A stretch of DNA of 64,000 nucleotides from Trifolium pratense (GCF_020283565.1 NC_060060.1:74032353-74096352), one strand, 5' to 3'; numbered from the stretch's first letter, positions 1-14,640 are shown. A program made the numbers and translations. Notes: generated by a model not told the origin, from the sequence alone.

Positions 1-35
1 CTCATCGTACCAAATCAGAGCCTCTGTTTGGTTTG

Positions 36-195
36 TGTTAGATAATAAAATAATAGTTTATGTTATTGGGCCTGTTAGTTTAGAGTCCATTAGGTAGTAA
101 CCTTTTTGTAATGTTAAGCAATGCAATGATATTATAATATTGAAACCCTAGCCGTCTCTTTCTCTTTTCCTTTTTGTGTATCTCTGATTCTAACA
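36..195 (+). repeat. Left LTR
   Basis: This 160-bp repeat is nearly identical to the right copy. It lacks a 17-bp AT-rich block that the right copy carries after ccattagg. Confidence 0.85.
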
Positions 196-699
196 TGGTA
201 TCTAGAGCAAGGTTCGATCCACCATGAACCGTTCGTCGTTGCTTCCGCTGCTTGTGTTCTCAATAGTTTGAGAATATTGTGATTATTTTGGTTTAATTTC
301 AAGTGTTGGTCTTTTGAATATGTTTGTTTTTATGTTGTCGTTGATTTGTTCTTTGAAGCTTGGTGTCTCTGAATCGGTGTGGTTGTGCTTTGATCTTGTG
401 CCTATGTGCTTTGTTTCGTCGCCGTCGGTTTGCATCTCACACAATTGTTTCTCTCAAGATGAATTATTTGAATGTTACAACTCTGTGCACTTGTGGCCGC
501 ATATGATTTGGTGTTGGCATATGGAGATAGTGGAGAAAGTATTTCAAGTTCAATTTGTGTTGGGTTTTGACTTTGAGTTATATCGGTTGTTACTGTGTAA
601 CATGGATGAATATAAGATGGATTGCAATATGTACGGTACTGATTGAACACAAGGAAGCTTGTCTTTTTTGACAATTTTGGTTTCTAATTTGTCTGATTG

Positions 700-1270
700 A
701 TTGCATTGCACTTCTCTCTATTGCACTTCTCCCTATTGCACTTCTGATTGTATTGCACTTCTCCCTATTGCACTTCTTCTATTGCACTTCTTCTGATTGC
801 ATTGCACTTTTCTCCCTATTGCACTTCTCCCTATTGCACTTCTGATTGCATTGCACTTCTCTCTCTATTGCACTTCTCTTCTGATTGCATTGCACTTCTC
901 CCTCTATTGTATTTTTCTTCTGATTGATTGCACTTCTTCCCGGCTTCTTCCGATTGCACTCCTCTTATTGCACTTCACTTTTGATTGATTGCATTGCACT
1001 TCTCCCTATTGCACTTCTTCTGATTGCATTGCACTTCTCCCCCTATTGCACTTCTAATTGTATTGCACTTCTCCCCATATTGCACTTCTTTTCTGATTGT
1101 ATTGCACTTCTCCCCCTATTGCACTTCTTTTCTCCCTATTGCACTTCTTTTCTGATTGTATTGCACTTCTCCCCCAATTGCACTTCTCTCTGATTGCATT
1201 GCACTTCTCCCTATTGCACTTCTTTTCTGATTGTATTGCACTTCTCCCTATTGCACTTCCCCCTATTGAT
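700..1270 (+). repeat. Minisatellite of attgcacttct units
   Basis: Dozens of imperfect copies of attgcacttct alternate with ccct, ctgattg or ctgattgc spacers, giving periods of about 15-30 bp. The array fills the interior of the short-LTR element. Open frames across it are low-complexity Leu/His/Cys strings with no coding character. Confidence 0.85.
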
Positions 1271-1537
1271 TCTTCTGTTTGGATGCACTTCTGGCTGCTC
1301 TTCTCTTTGATGGTTTCTCTGTTGACTGTGAATTGATGCTCTCCGTTGGTAGTCATCTTAATTAGTTTGATTTATTTTTGAGGTTAATTTGTAACAAGCT
1401 TGAAGCTTAGTAAGCTTCAGCTTGAGGGGTGATGTTAGAAGTTTATTTTATTTTATTTGGTAGTTTATTTTATTTTCGTATTTTGTTTGACAAACTCATA
1501 ATGCTTCTTGTTGATGCATCATGAGTTTGAGAGTAGG

Positions 1538-1714
1538 TGTTAGATAATAAAATAATAGTTTATGTTATTGGGCCTGTTAGTTTAGAGTCCATTAGGTTTT
1601 ATTATATATTCTCTAGTAACCTTTTTGTAATGTTAAGCAATGCAATGATATTATAATATTGAAACCCTAGCCGTCTCTTTCTCTTTTCCTTTTTGTGTAT
1701 CTCTGATTCTAACA
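1538..1714 (+). repeat. Right LTR
   Basis: This 177-bp repeat matches the left LTR apart from a 17-bp indel. A second TGTTAGA start lies 105 bp upstream at 1433, directly behind a polypurine-like tract, so the ancestral LTR may have been longer. Confidence 0.8.
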
Positions 1715-2576
1715 GTTTGGACATCGAATTCTTATCTCTTTGACTGCAGCGGTGAGACACTGATCGCAGACTGTGGTGGTGACGTCCCCGCGGCAGAGGT
1801 AGATTCCGCTGACGGCGTTGTCGGTGTTGAAACCGGTGATGGAGTGAAAGTAACCGCTGGATTGGGAGATATTATTGGAGAAATAATAGAAGAGGATGTT
1901 GAGATTGGTTTGGAAAGTGGTGTTGGGTGCATAAGTGGTTGTGTTTGTGCAATGATTTGTTGTGTAAGTTGGTGTTGCTTTTGTTGCCGTGAAAAAGTTC
2001 AGAATCATACACAGACATATGGAGAGGGGTTTATGTTTTGCAGCAGACATTTTTTGAATTTGATTTTTGTGTGTTATGACCTGTGTGTGAGGTGGAAGAC
2101 AACAAACAAAAGAAATCAAAAAACCATACTACTCGTCTTTAAAAAAGATAAGTCATAGTCAAACAAATAACAAAGTCAATCTGTACCGACTTAAAAAATT
2201 TGTATTATGCCCGTGAGGAGTTTCCAGCGAAATTGCATGTAATATGCATGGGTCGCAGTTGGAAATTCAATACTCTATTTATTTATATTAAAATGTGAAA
2301 TTCTAATCACTAAATTTTTGAAGAAAAAAAAAGTATTTATTCCTACGCTAAGTTTGTATTCCCTCAGCCAGCTCCAGTTTAGAGATTTCGTCAACGAGGT
2401 CATGCTCTTTGAGATAGCGGCGACTGTAAATCCCTTAGCTTTTGAGGGATTCAGAGAGGTCTACGAACCAACCTATGTTTCGGACCTCTCTCTTGAATGT
2501 GAGCTTATAATGAATTTGTCATTTGTCTATGTAAAAAAAAAAAAGTATTTAGATTATTTTTTGAACAAACAAAAAT

Positions 2577-2700
2577 GAATTTTATTAGTCAAATTAGTCT
2601 ATCTAAATTGGCACCAGAGATAATCAAATCCGAGACTTTAAGGATGAACACACTCTCAGGTTCCCAAGCCAATACCACTAGACCAACCCAAACGAGTTGA
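2577..2700 (-). mobile_element. SINE-like fragment
   Basis: On the minus strand an A-box-like stretch (ttggtctagtggtattgg) is followed by a degenerate B box (cggatttgatta) and an AT-rich tail near 2577. This is the usual layout of tRNA-derived SINEs. No target duplication was identified. Confidence 0.45.
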
Positions 2701-3149
2701 ATTTTATTAATAATAACAACGAGTACTGATTAGAACTAGGTGTGTCAAAAACGGTCATGTAAACTGAATAAAACGGTCATGTAACAAAAACGGATCAACC
2801 GAGAATATACAAAACCAAGTTCTAATCAAGCTCCACAAGGGTGCGAATACCGGACAAGAGAGAAACAAATGATGAATGCGCACGGTATAACCACCACCCG
2901 GGTCGTGCCTCCACACTTACTGATCTGCGACGTTAGGGTGCAAAACAATGTTAGAAAGTAAACTCCTTCACTCCCCGAACATCTCCCCACGCCCACAACT
3001 TACGGCGCCACAACCACGCCGCCCCCACCTACTTCCCACCTTGTATTTAGTATTTGAAATTTAAATTTGTTTTGATATAAATTAAGCTTAATTTTTGTTA
3101 ATCTTCTATAGTTCTTGGGAAAGGTGTTTATAATCCAAATTTTAGTCGA

Positions 3150-3265
3150 AATGTAAGTAAAGTCTGACCAATAATTATTTTCAACAGGAATCGAACTCGG
3201 ATTCTTCCGAACGATTCATTTTGAGGAGTTCATTAACCACGTGAGCTCAATATCTTAGTTAAAAA
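3150..3265 (-). mobile_element. SINE-like fragment
   Basis: The minus strand shows tgagctcacgtggttaatg (A-box-like) and then gagttcgattcctg (B box), as in a tRNA-derived SINE. The boundaries are uncertain. Confidence 0.45.
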
Positions 3266-3469
3266 TTCCACATTAAGGTGAATAAGTGGATTGTTCAGCG
3301 TTTAAACCTCACTTCCTACATGTATAATTCGATGTTAAGGAGACATGTTATCAAATATTCTAAAATCAATGATCCTATCATATTCACATGGTTGGCTTTA
3401 TTAATTAATAGGGCTTTCTGAACATTTTCATATCTAAAATGGGTGTTTATTAGAAAAATAAGAATTTAC

Positions 3470-4229
3470 CTGAAGATGAAGATGTTGAAGATAAAGTGAA
3501 AAAAGGGTAAAGCTGGTATCTAACATTACAAGACGGAAGCAAAGCTCTTGCGCCCTGTTTTCCACTAGGAAGAGTTCCAACTGCATTTCTCAAACACGTC
3601 TCACACTCACTTTTCGTTAAGTCATTCGTGCACTGCACCAATCCATACAACTTCATCGACTCCGTCACCGCAGTTTCTCCGGCGGAGAACTTCTTCGACT
3701 GCAAACTCGCCGCAGCTTCCGTTGCCAAATCATTCAGTAATCCATTCAGCGATCGGTTGAATCTTCCCAAGTCAACGCCGGAGGAAATATTTCCGTCATC
3801 GAAGTTCGCTCTAGGAACGATCTTATCGATGGCGAAATATCTATTTGTGTAACGGAGGAAGCACTCATCGTACCAAATCAGAGCCTCTGTTTGATTCGGA
3901 CATCGAATTCTTATCTCTTTGACAGCAGCGGCGAGACACTGATCGCAAACTGTGGTGGTGACGTCGCCGCGACAGAGGTAGAGTCCTCCGACGGCATTAT
4001 CGCTGTTGAAACCGGTGATGGAGAGAAAGTAACCGTTGGATTGGGAGATATTGTTGGAGAAATAATAGAAGAGGATGTTGAGATTGGTTTGGAAAGTGGT
4101 GTTGGGTGCATAAGTTGTTGTGTTTGTGCAATGAGTTGTTGTGTAAGTTGGTGTTGCTTTTGTTGCCGTGAAAAAGTTCAGAATCATACCCAGACATATG
4201 GAAAGGAGTTTATGTTTTGCAGCAGACAT
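3470..4229 (-). CDS. DUF26 secreted protein / ectodomain exon of a CRK lacking its kinase
   Basis: From MSAAKHK at 4229 the frame gives a signal peptide (about residues 1-26) and two DUF26 domains. The first motif is LCRGDVTTTVCDQC and the second is QCTNDLTKSECETC, both C-X8-C-X2-C. A good donor (cttcag/gtaaat) at 3470/3469 ends the exon in phase 1, as in the ectodomain exon of every CRK here. No TM or kinase exon follows before the next gene. Without splicing the frame stops at 3450, giving 259 residues. The Cys-Cys pair normally found before the GKQG block of the second DUF26 domain is missing (LPSGKQG where the 13.4-14.2 kb gene has LPQCCRSQQG). It may be a secreted CRRSP or a decaying CRK. 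The upstream region has a gtcaa core (inverse W-box) near 4320. Confidence 0.75.
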
Positions 4230-5177
4230 TTGTTGAATTTGATTTTTGTGTTATGACCTGTGTGAGGAGGAAGACAAACAAAAGAAGTCATAATACAATA
4301 CTATAAAAGGAAAAGTCTTAGTCAAACAAATAACACGTCTATATGCCGACTTAAAGAAAGAAAAAATGGTACTTAAAATTTAAATTAATTTGTTTTAATA
4401 TAAATTAATATAAAACCAGGCCGAACATTGAACCGGTGTAGCAGGGGTTCAACCTGATTTATAATAAAAGTTAAAATAAGTGATAGTGATCATCATCAAT
4501 TCACAACTAGAGTTGTCAAAGGGGCCGGCCCGGGAGGGTCCGGTTATATAAAGGGGTCGGCTCAGTCCAGCCCGTTAACTTCATGGTCCGGCCCGCTTAA
4601 CCTGGTCCATAAGTAAAAGCCTACATGACTTGATGGACCGGCCCACTAATTTTCATAGTTTTTTTATAAAAAAAAAAAACAGATTCTACTAAATTTATGT
4701 TATATTTCTCAACTAAATCTCCAAGAAGGTAATTCGTATCCCTATATTTTCTCACATAATATCCCAAACAACAATATCTTCCTCTTTATCCTCATCAAAC
4801 AAACAAACAAATCTCTAACAAATAATCTCATTCTAATCCAATAAATTTTTTTATCATATTATTATTATTACTAACGGCCAAACGGGCATGTTTCGTGTCC
4901 GTTTTTGTGATTCGCGTTTTCTATTTTGTCTTATGTTATGGTGAATTTGTTAATAAAAGATTTTTACATCGAGTTTGTTAATAAAAGATTTTTATAGCTG
5001 TCTTATATCATGGTGAGTTTGTTAATAAGATGTTGTTGCTATTATGAAAAGTCCACACCAAATTTTTTTGTATCCTCTTTATATATAGGTATAGATTTCC
5101 ACCTCATATCTCAGTATTTTATATCTAATAATAAACTTAATTACTACCAAAGTTACTAATTTATGTTTAACAAGTTT

Positions 5178-5569
5178 AACCATATTCCAAGTTTTATACT
5201 TGGTTGGTTAAGTGGTGATTGTCTCTGAACTTGTTAGGGAGAACCACGGTTCGATCCCCGTAATTGCGATCAGGAGGAGGCTGGAACCACTTGATGCCAA
5301 AACTGACCTCCGAACCAGATCAAACTGGTGGTGAAAACCCAAAAAAAATGTACAAGTTTTATATCTTTCATTGTAATTTAAGTAAAAGATACCGTAAATA
5401 AAATGAATATAGAAAGAATATAAAATAAATACAATAAAAAGATGATATGCTTAAAATAACCATATTCCAAGTTTTATATCCTTCATTATAATTTCAAAAA
5501 AAAAAATTTAAAAAAAATATAAAAAGAATATAAGATAAATACAATAAAAAGATGATATGCTTAAAAATA
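5178..5569. repeat. Tandem duplication of about 112 bp inside the hAT element
   Basis: A unit running from accatattccaagttttat to gatgatatgcttaaaa occurs at 5178-5457 (enlarged by the SINE) and again at about 5458-5569. Confidence 0.6.
5199..5352 (+). mobile_element. tRNA-derived SINE
   Basis: The insert has an A box (tggttaagtggt), a B box (ggttcgatccc), a unique body and an A-rich tail. It is flanked by perfect 11-bp duplications caagttttata at 5188-5198 and 5353-5363. Related copies lie at about 14480-14640 and 56777-56900 and share the body motif gaaccacttgat or a close variant. Confidence 0.8.
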
Positions 5570-5880
5570 TGAATAAAATAGATTATAAATAGGAACAAAA
5601 AACAAATAATAACAATAAAAGGACAAAAATAATAAAAAAGATTATATATGAATTCATGCATAAAAATAAGACCAAAATATAACAATAAAAATATTATAGA
5701 ATTTTTAATTTTTTTTTTTTATTCTTTAAGGGGTCGGGCCAAAAGCCCGTGGGCTGGTCCATGAAAAAGCCTGACCCGATAAGGTCCGTCCCTCTTTTTA
5801 TGAAGGTCGGCCCGTGTAAAAATATAGGGCTAATGGGCCAACCCGATAGCCCGACCCTTTTTTACGGCTCTACTCACAAC

Positions 5881-7116
5881 TATGAAGACCTGTTAGTTTT
5901 AACTAATCTAACGACTTCCGAAAAAACAAACAAAGCAGCATCTGTTGGACCTAAACATCAATAATGTTTATCAAGATTTAGAAAGTCATTCTAGAGTTTG
6001 ACTAATCATATGTAACCATAAAACCTCCTAATATCTACCATAATCTTTAACATTAAATTTCTAAACCAAACTACCTATACTCTCAAAGATAAATTATTGA
6101 GTTATAGATTTTGTATTTACCTCAAAGAATCTCAATAAGCAACTTTCAAAAAATGAGCACTCTTCTCTTTCGTTAGAGCACTAACCCTAACTCAAAATTA
6201 CACCCAATAACATTGTAGAAGTATGAGAAGCTTTTCTTAGAATTGCACTATTTTTCTCGGGTTCATTTTTATGGGGAAATTTGGTGATTTGAAAGAAAGA
6301 AAAAGAAAATTGAAAGTATAGTGAAGATGAGTGTGTATGCTAAGAGCAGAGAAAGTGAAAGAAGAAAATGCGAGAAAAATGATGAGTGGGGTGAGGTTTT
6401 GTGATTTCATTTTATTCTTGTATTTTCTTTTGATGACTCACGTATTTTGCATATTTTGTTATGACAATTTATTTCCTATTATGACGTTGTCTTTATGAGC
6501 ATAATATGAAATTGATGACCATTCCTTTACACCTTTCCCTCTACGAGGTATCATTGTCAAACATATTTTATTTATGGAATCGAGAGACTATCCTATTAAG
6601 ATAGTCTGTCGCATATTTCGTGGAAAAAAAAGTTATATTTTAAGTTAGAGTGTTGAAAAAAAAAATGTGAAATTCAATATTTCTTTTTACTAAATAGTTT
6701 AATGACTAAATTTATTCATTGGAAATCAAATAGAGAAGTAGACGAACAATCACCCTTTTATCTATTACCTTAAAAGTTCGTTTGGTTGAGTGAAAAGAAA
6801 GAGTAAGAAAAGAAAATTATGGTACCATGAATGAAGTTAGACAAACACCGCATGTTTTCTTCTAAAAATGCCACCAGATTGGTCAATCCAAACAAAGGGT
6901 AAAAACGAGATTTTGGGTGGTTTCAGCATTGGGGGCAAATGGGTAATTCTGAACTAATATCAGCGAGAATTGGGCCCAAGTAGCCCAAATTTATAGAACC
7001 CTCGTCGTGTTCAGAAAGCTAACGAAAATTTCATAATCCCTGATTCAGCTTCAATCAATCAATTAATCTCTTTTCACTTTCCTCTGATACCCCACCCACA
7101 CACAAACGGTGTAACA
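5881..7116. other. Intergenic DNA and NRPB5 promoter side
   Basis: AT-rich sequence without coding signal. The last 170 bp before the RPB5 start are less AT-rich and carry promoter-like motifs. Confidence 0.4.
6965..7010 (+). promoter_or_regulatory. Site II-like promoter motifs of the RPB5 gene
   Basis: A gggccca palindrome and a nearby agcccaaat lie 110-150 bp upstream of the RPB5 ATG. TGGGCC/T elements (site II, bound by TCP factors) are common in plant promoters of ribosome, polymerase and growth genes. Their role here is inference. Confidence 0.4.
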
Positions 7117-9820
7117 ATGGTGTTTTCAGAGGAAGAAATAACAAAGCTATATAGGATCCGTAAAACGGTGATGCAGATGCTTAAAGACAGAAATTACCTT
7201 GTCGGAGATTTTGAGCTTAACATGACCAAACACGAGTTCAAAGACAAGTACGGTGAGAACATGAAAAGAGAAGATCTTGTTATTAACAAAACCAAAAAAG
7301 ACAAACCTTCCGACCAGATCTATGTCTTCTTCCCCGAGGAAGCCAAGGTCGGCGTTAAGACAATGAAAACTTATACCAATCGTATGAATTCTGAGAATGT
7401 TTTCAGAGCTATTCTCGTTTGTCAAACTAGTCTTACTCCATTTGCGCGAACCTGTGTCTCTGAAATTGCATCCAAATTTCACCTGGAAGTGTTTCAGGTA
7501 ATTATTCATTCATTCAATTAATCAATAATTTTTTCAATTTTTTATGGTTGGTGATTGTTAATTGTTGTCTCTGGTGTGTGTGTGTGTAGGAGGCGGAGCT
7601 GTTGGTTAACATAAAAGAGCATGTGCTTGTGCCGGAACATCAGGTGCTCAATGATACTGAGAAGAAAACCTTACTTGAGAGATACACTGTTAAGGAAACT
7701 CAGGTCAGTGTCTTGAAATTTTGTGTTGTTTAGTATAATGGCTTTATAATATTTAAGGAAGGACAAAGTAAAAATGTGGGTGATGATGACTTTATAATAT
7801 TTAAGGAAGGACTAATTGAATTGAATTGAATGAATGAATGTGGGTGATGACGGCTTTATAATATTTAAGGAAGGACAAAGTAAAAATGTTAACTTTAATG
7901 GCATGTATCCAAGAAGTATTAGTTGGTGATGTTGGATGTTATTCTTATTAGTTACTTTTTGATGATTTAGTAGTAGCTGATGATAGCATTCTGTAAAATT
8001 GTTTCTTTTCTTTCTTTTAGTGCTTTTGTTGATTTCCAAAATAGTGTGTTAATTTCAAAATTAAGCGAGGTTGAAGCATTTTTGCCCCATTTCCTTCACC
8101 GTTTATCACCTTCAGTTAACCTCGTATTCATATTAGACTCTCAAACTATTGTAAGGGGTGGGTTGATGTGGTTGTTTGTTGTACTTTATGATTGGTTGAG
8201 GTGTTTTCACCACCTTGCCTTTCTTTGTTTGATCCGACAATTCCTTATACTTCTTGTTTAGGGGATTAGTCATTAATAAAATTTAGCCGATTCAAAAAAA
8301 AAAAAAAAAAGAAAACCTCGTATTCAAATTGCATATTATGTCTTCCCATCTGTTCATCCTTTTGGAGATTTCCTTTGATCATTTTCTTAAATAGTCTCAC
8401 TTGGATGAGTATTTAGAGCTTAGTGTTGCCGATTGTGGGTGGTGTACACCCTGCCATATCAAGCTACAGTGCCAATTAGCTCATGGAAGGTATTGCAAAT
8501 GTTGAATTTAAATACCAAACTTCAAATTTGTCTCGGCGTCTTAAAGATTTGAGAGGAAATCAGATGATGTAGTGTGTAGATCTAGAAATTGTAGTGTTTT
8601 TGGTAGTACAAACTACAAGTCTACAAGTGTCAAGTGATCTAAAGTTGAATATATAGTTTATAATCCTTGAAAATGTAGTGATTTGTCTAGGCATTTGAAG
8701 ATTTATTCTCAGGTTTGTGGATATACTCCATAACCAAACTTTATATAAATCTTTCATAAACCAAATTCTATAGTCATAATCTGCATTTTTTTGACTCATG
8801 AGTTCTATTTTTGTTTGAGCCTTGTGGTTCCTAGTCTCAAAGTATTGAACTTCAGAGTTTTGGAGAAAAGATCTAAACAAAGTCAGCGAGCAATTAGGCC
8901 AGAAAGGTGAAATAAGCATTTTAAGCCTAGCAGTTATGTTTTGGTAAATTTTCAAGAAAAAGTTCACCAAAATATGCATTGAAGGATCTTAAAGACATAA
9001 ACCATGTTAAGCTTCTTGGACAGAAAGGTTCATACTTGATCCTATTAGAAATAGAACTCCAGGTTCCTTAGAACATGATATGAGCGAGTGGCATATTGAT
9101 AATGCTCAGTGTCATAGCTGCTTCATTCCTAAGTTTTTTGCCCACATAGTTCAATTCAAGAAAGCAAGACATTCAACAAACCTCGGACACACACACGCCT
9201 GCACGCGCCCGTCCGCCTGCATACATGCACACTCACGTTTTGGCTTCATCTTCTTTGACCTTTGTCTTTCTTTCCTGGTTCCATGATATGATAAGAATCT
9301 AGTTTCTGATTCTGGTTTAGATTTGGACGTAATTAATCATGCAGGAAAAGTAAAATAAGTGTCCATTGTATTTATTTAGTTGCAAGTAAAAGCTTCTTGA
9401 TTGTTTATTTATTTAGCGTATGTTTATCAGATTTGTCACCCTTGTCTAGAGCTTTTGAATTTATTTATATTGGCATGTTCTTCTTGTGCAGATGTATTTG
9501 TTAGTGTTTACTCTTTATTCTTTGTCTAATGAATGTATGATGTATCAGTCTTGTTTGCATGTTGTCTTGTATTTGCTTTTTTATTTTTTGATGTTGAGTC
9601 TTGTATTTGCAATTATAGCATTCTACAACAAATTTTTGCTGATACGAACATTGTTCATTATATCTGACATTTATATTTATGGGTTGCTTCTCAGTTACCT
9701 AGAATCCAGGTAACAGATCCTGTTGCAAGATATTATGGCCTGAAGCGTGGACAAGTTGTTAAGATAATCCGACCAAGTGAGACAGCAGGAAGATATGTTA
9801 CATACCGATTTGTTGTATAA
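7117..9820 (+). CDS. NRPB5: RNA polymerase subunit RPB5 (shared by Pol I, II, III)
   Basis: Three exons, 7117-7497, 7590-7703 and 9695-9820, splice in frame to 206 codons plus stop at GT-AG borders (the family has about 205 residues in Arabidopsis). The N-terminal jaw domain ([17 protein letters not shown]) is followed by the conserved C-terminal assembly domain, with [22 protein letters not shown] and the end [13 protein letters not shown]5 is a core subunit contacting downstream DNA in the nucleus. There is no N-terminal extension, which favours the canonical NRPB5 type over the Pol V variant NRPE5. Intron 2 is about 2 kb and holds a truncated LINE and a local repeat. The promoter side has gggccca motifs. 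The gene sits between a DUF26 pair and the first CRK and is not part of that family. Confidence 0.95.
7735..7885. repeat. Triplicated 60-bp motif in RPB5 intron 2
   Basis: The string ctttataatatttaaggaag occurs three times between 7741 and 7877. It is followed by gacaaagtaaaaatg in two of the copies and separated by gggtgatga spacers. Confidence 0.7.
8131..8313 (+). mobile_element. 5'-truncated LINE (L1-like) 3' end
   Basis: A 183-bp insert ends in aataaaatttagccgattc plus a 17-A tail and is flanked by perfect 13-bp duplications aacctcgtattca (8118-8130 and 8314-8326). The tail, truncation and variable-length duplication are hallmarks of LINE retroposition. It lies in intron 2 of the RPB5 gene. 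Confidence 0.8.
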
Positions 9821-10403
9821 GGATTTCCTTGCCTACCCATATTTTTTAGAAGCATGGACAATGATTTATACAGCCTTTTTTTTTTTTTTTTTTTGTAATA
9901 GGTGACAATAACTACATTTTAGTAGCTTGTGTTTACCTATCTGTTGTAAGTCCTAAGGAAATAAGACTAAAATCATTTTCATGTGTACTAAGAGTCCGAG
10001 ACTAAATTCCTTGTGGAACAATCTTGAATTTATAGTTCTATATGTTTCCCGGTCAACTTGTTGAGCTAAACCCATTATCAGTTCTCCTGAGACTAAACTT
10101 CTGCTAAAATCTTGATTCTTGAATTTGATTAGTTATATATGTTCCCTTGGCAAATTGTTAAGATGTAAAGAATCCTCTGTTTAAGAATCTTCCTCTGACA
10201 ATTCCTTAGTTCAGTATTAGATTTCATATTATTAGGAAAAGGTAACCTGCAGTGCAATTATTATTGAGACTTCATATATTTTCAAGCACTGATATGAACA
10301 ACATATATTTTCAAGCGAATGATTAACATGAAACTCTATCATCAAATATATAAAATCTTTCCAAAAATAAAGAATCATTTTGAGAGAAAGATCAAATCCC
10401 TAT
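9821..10403. other. Short spacer between convergent genes
   Basis: This holds the 3' flanks of RPB5 and the first CRK, with a T-rich run near 9880. No other gene or repeat is apparent. Confidence 0.5.
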
Positions 10404-14193
<3,790 letters not shown>

Positions 14194-14479
14194 TCAATTA
14201 CTTACACTACAATTTTTCTCGAGGATGGCTTATGTTATGGGGTGATCTTATTTGTTGTTAGCAGAGAATATAGAATAAATTATATTTTATAAAAATAAAA
14301 TAAAAAATAGAATGGATTATAGTAACATAAATGTGTTTTTGACACTTAATTTTAATGTTTGGCCACCAATAATTAATAAATAATCTGGATTCTATTAAAT
14401 TCCAACATGGGCCATAGTTCAATGTAACCGAAACTCAAAGCTTCAATGACAAGAGACAATGAGACATCTCTTAGGAAGG

Positions 14480-14640
14480 TTAATGATATTAAACCTAGTT
14501 GGTCCTATAATAATTGACATTAAACTTGGTAAGAATGATCACGGTTTGATTCCTCGCAATTACGATCGGGAGAGGACTGAAATCATTTGATGTCAAAACT
14601 GATCCGAATCAGATTAGGCGATCCATCAATGTCCTTTAAT
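14480..14640 (+). mobile_element. SINE copy (same family as 5199-5352)
   Basis: An A-box-like tagttggtcctata precedes a B box, cggtttgattcct. The body (gatcgggagaggactg, then atttgatgtcaaaactgatc) matches the SINE at 5199. The copy is diverged and without clear target duplications. Confidence 0.6.

Larger units (their letters stand above)
36..1714 (+). mobile_element. Non-autonomous short-LTR retrotransposon inside a DUF26 exon
   Basis: Two direct terminal repeats (36-195 and 1538-1714) start TGTTAGA and end TAACA, and are flanked by perfect 5-bp duplications gtttg (31-35 and 1715-1719). A primer-binding site like initiator tRNA-Met, tggtatctagagc, follows the left repeat at 196. No gag, protease, integrase or reverse transcriptase is encoded. 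The interior is mostly a minisatellite. This size and layout fit TRIM/SMART-type elements mobilised in trans by copia relatives (inference). A purine-rich motif gcttgaggggtga before 1433 resembles the polypurine tract of the element at 24702-25861. Confidence 0.85.
1..2050 (-). pseudogene. DUF26 (cysteine-rich repeat) gene split by an LTR element
   Basis: The minus strand encodes a secreted DUF26 protein starting with MSAAKHK at 2050. It shows a hydrophobic signal peptide and the first DUF26 motif C-X8-C-X2-C (LCRGDVTTTVCDQC). Reading runs from 2050 to 1720 and stops inside the residues CPN. It resumes at 35-1 with QTEALIWYDE and leaves the window. The 1679-bp element at 36-1714, flanked by the 5-bp duplication gtttg, lies exactly in the gap; without it the frame is open as far as visible. 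The intact copy at 3470-4229 is close to identical, so the two are tandem duplicates. Loss of function is inferred from the insertion; the rest of the gene lies outside. It could be the ectodomain exon of a CRK or a secreted CRRSP. Confidence 0.85.
2051..3469. other. Spacer between tandem DUF26 genes, with SINE-like pieces
   Basis: The first 100 bp upstream of the split gene resemble the region upstream of the second copy, so the duplication included promoter sequence. The rest holds two tRNA-like SINE fragments (2577-2700 and 3150-3265) and AT-rich DNA. No transmembrane or kinase exons that would complete the downstream gene were found. The plus-strand frame at 2318-2578 matches nothing I recognise. 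Confidence 0.5.
4508..5872. mobile_element. Non-autonomous hAT-like transposon
   Basis: The ends are inverted repeats: tagagttgtcaaagggg at the left, and at the right a stretch whose complement reads tagagccgtaaaaaaggg. They are flanked by 8-bp duplications ttcacaac (4500-4507) and ctcacaac (5873-5880), differing at one base. The subterminal DNA is rich in ggcccg blocks. The terminal motif and 8-bp duplication are typical of plant hAT elements. No transposase is encoded; the interior is AT-rich and holds a nested SINE and a local tandem duplication. Confidence 0.75.

Noticed and set aside
314..646. A 110-codon plus-strand frame
   Set aside because: It lies in the interior of the short-LTR element, has no recognisable domain and overlaps a frame on the other strand.
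797..1356. Overlapping frames on both strands rich in Leu, His, Cys or Arg, Lys, Glu
   Set aside because: They are translations of the attgcacttct minisatellite.
2318..2578. An 86-codon frame starting MKKKK
   Set aside because: No family resemblance, no homologous neighbour and flanked by A-rich tracts; not enough to call a gene.
2051..3469. Missing TM and kinase exons for the DUF26 gene at 3470-4229
   Set aside because: Looked for a TM helix, glycine loop, HRD and DFG on the minus strand and found none before the next gene.
5210..5270. A possible functional tRNA gene
   Set aside because: The A and B boxes are present but no cloverleaf with paired acceptor ends forms, and the copy has an A tail and target duplications, so it is a SINE.
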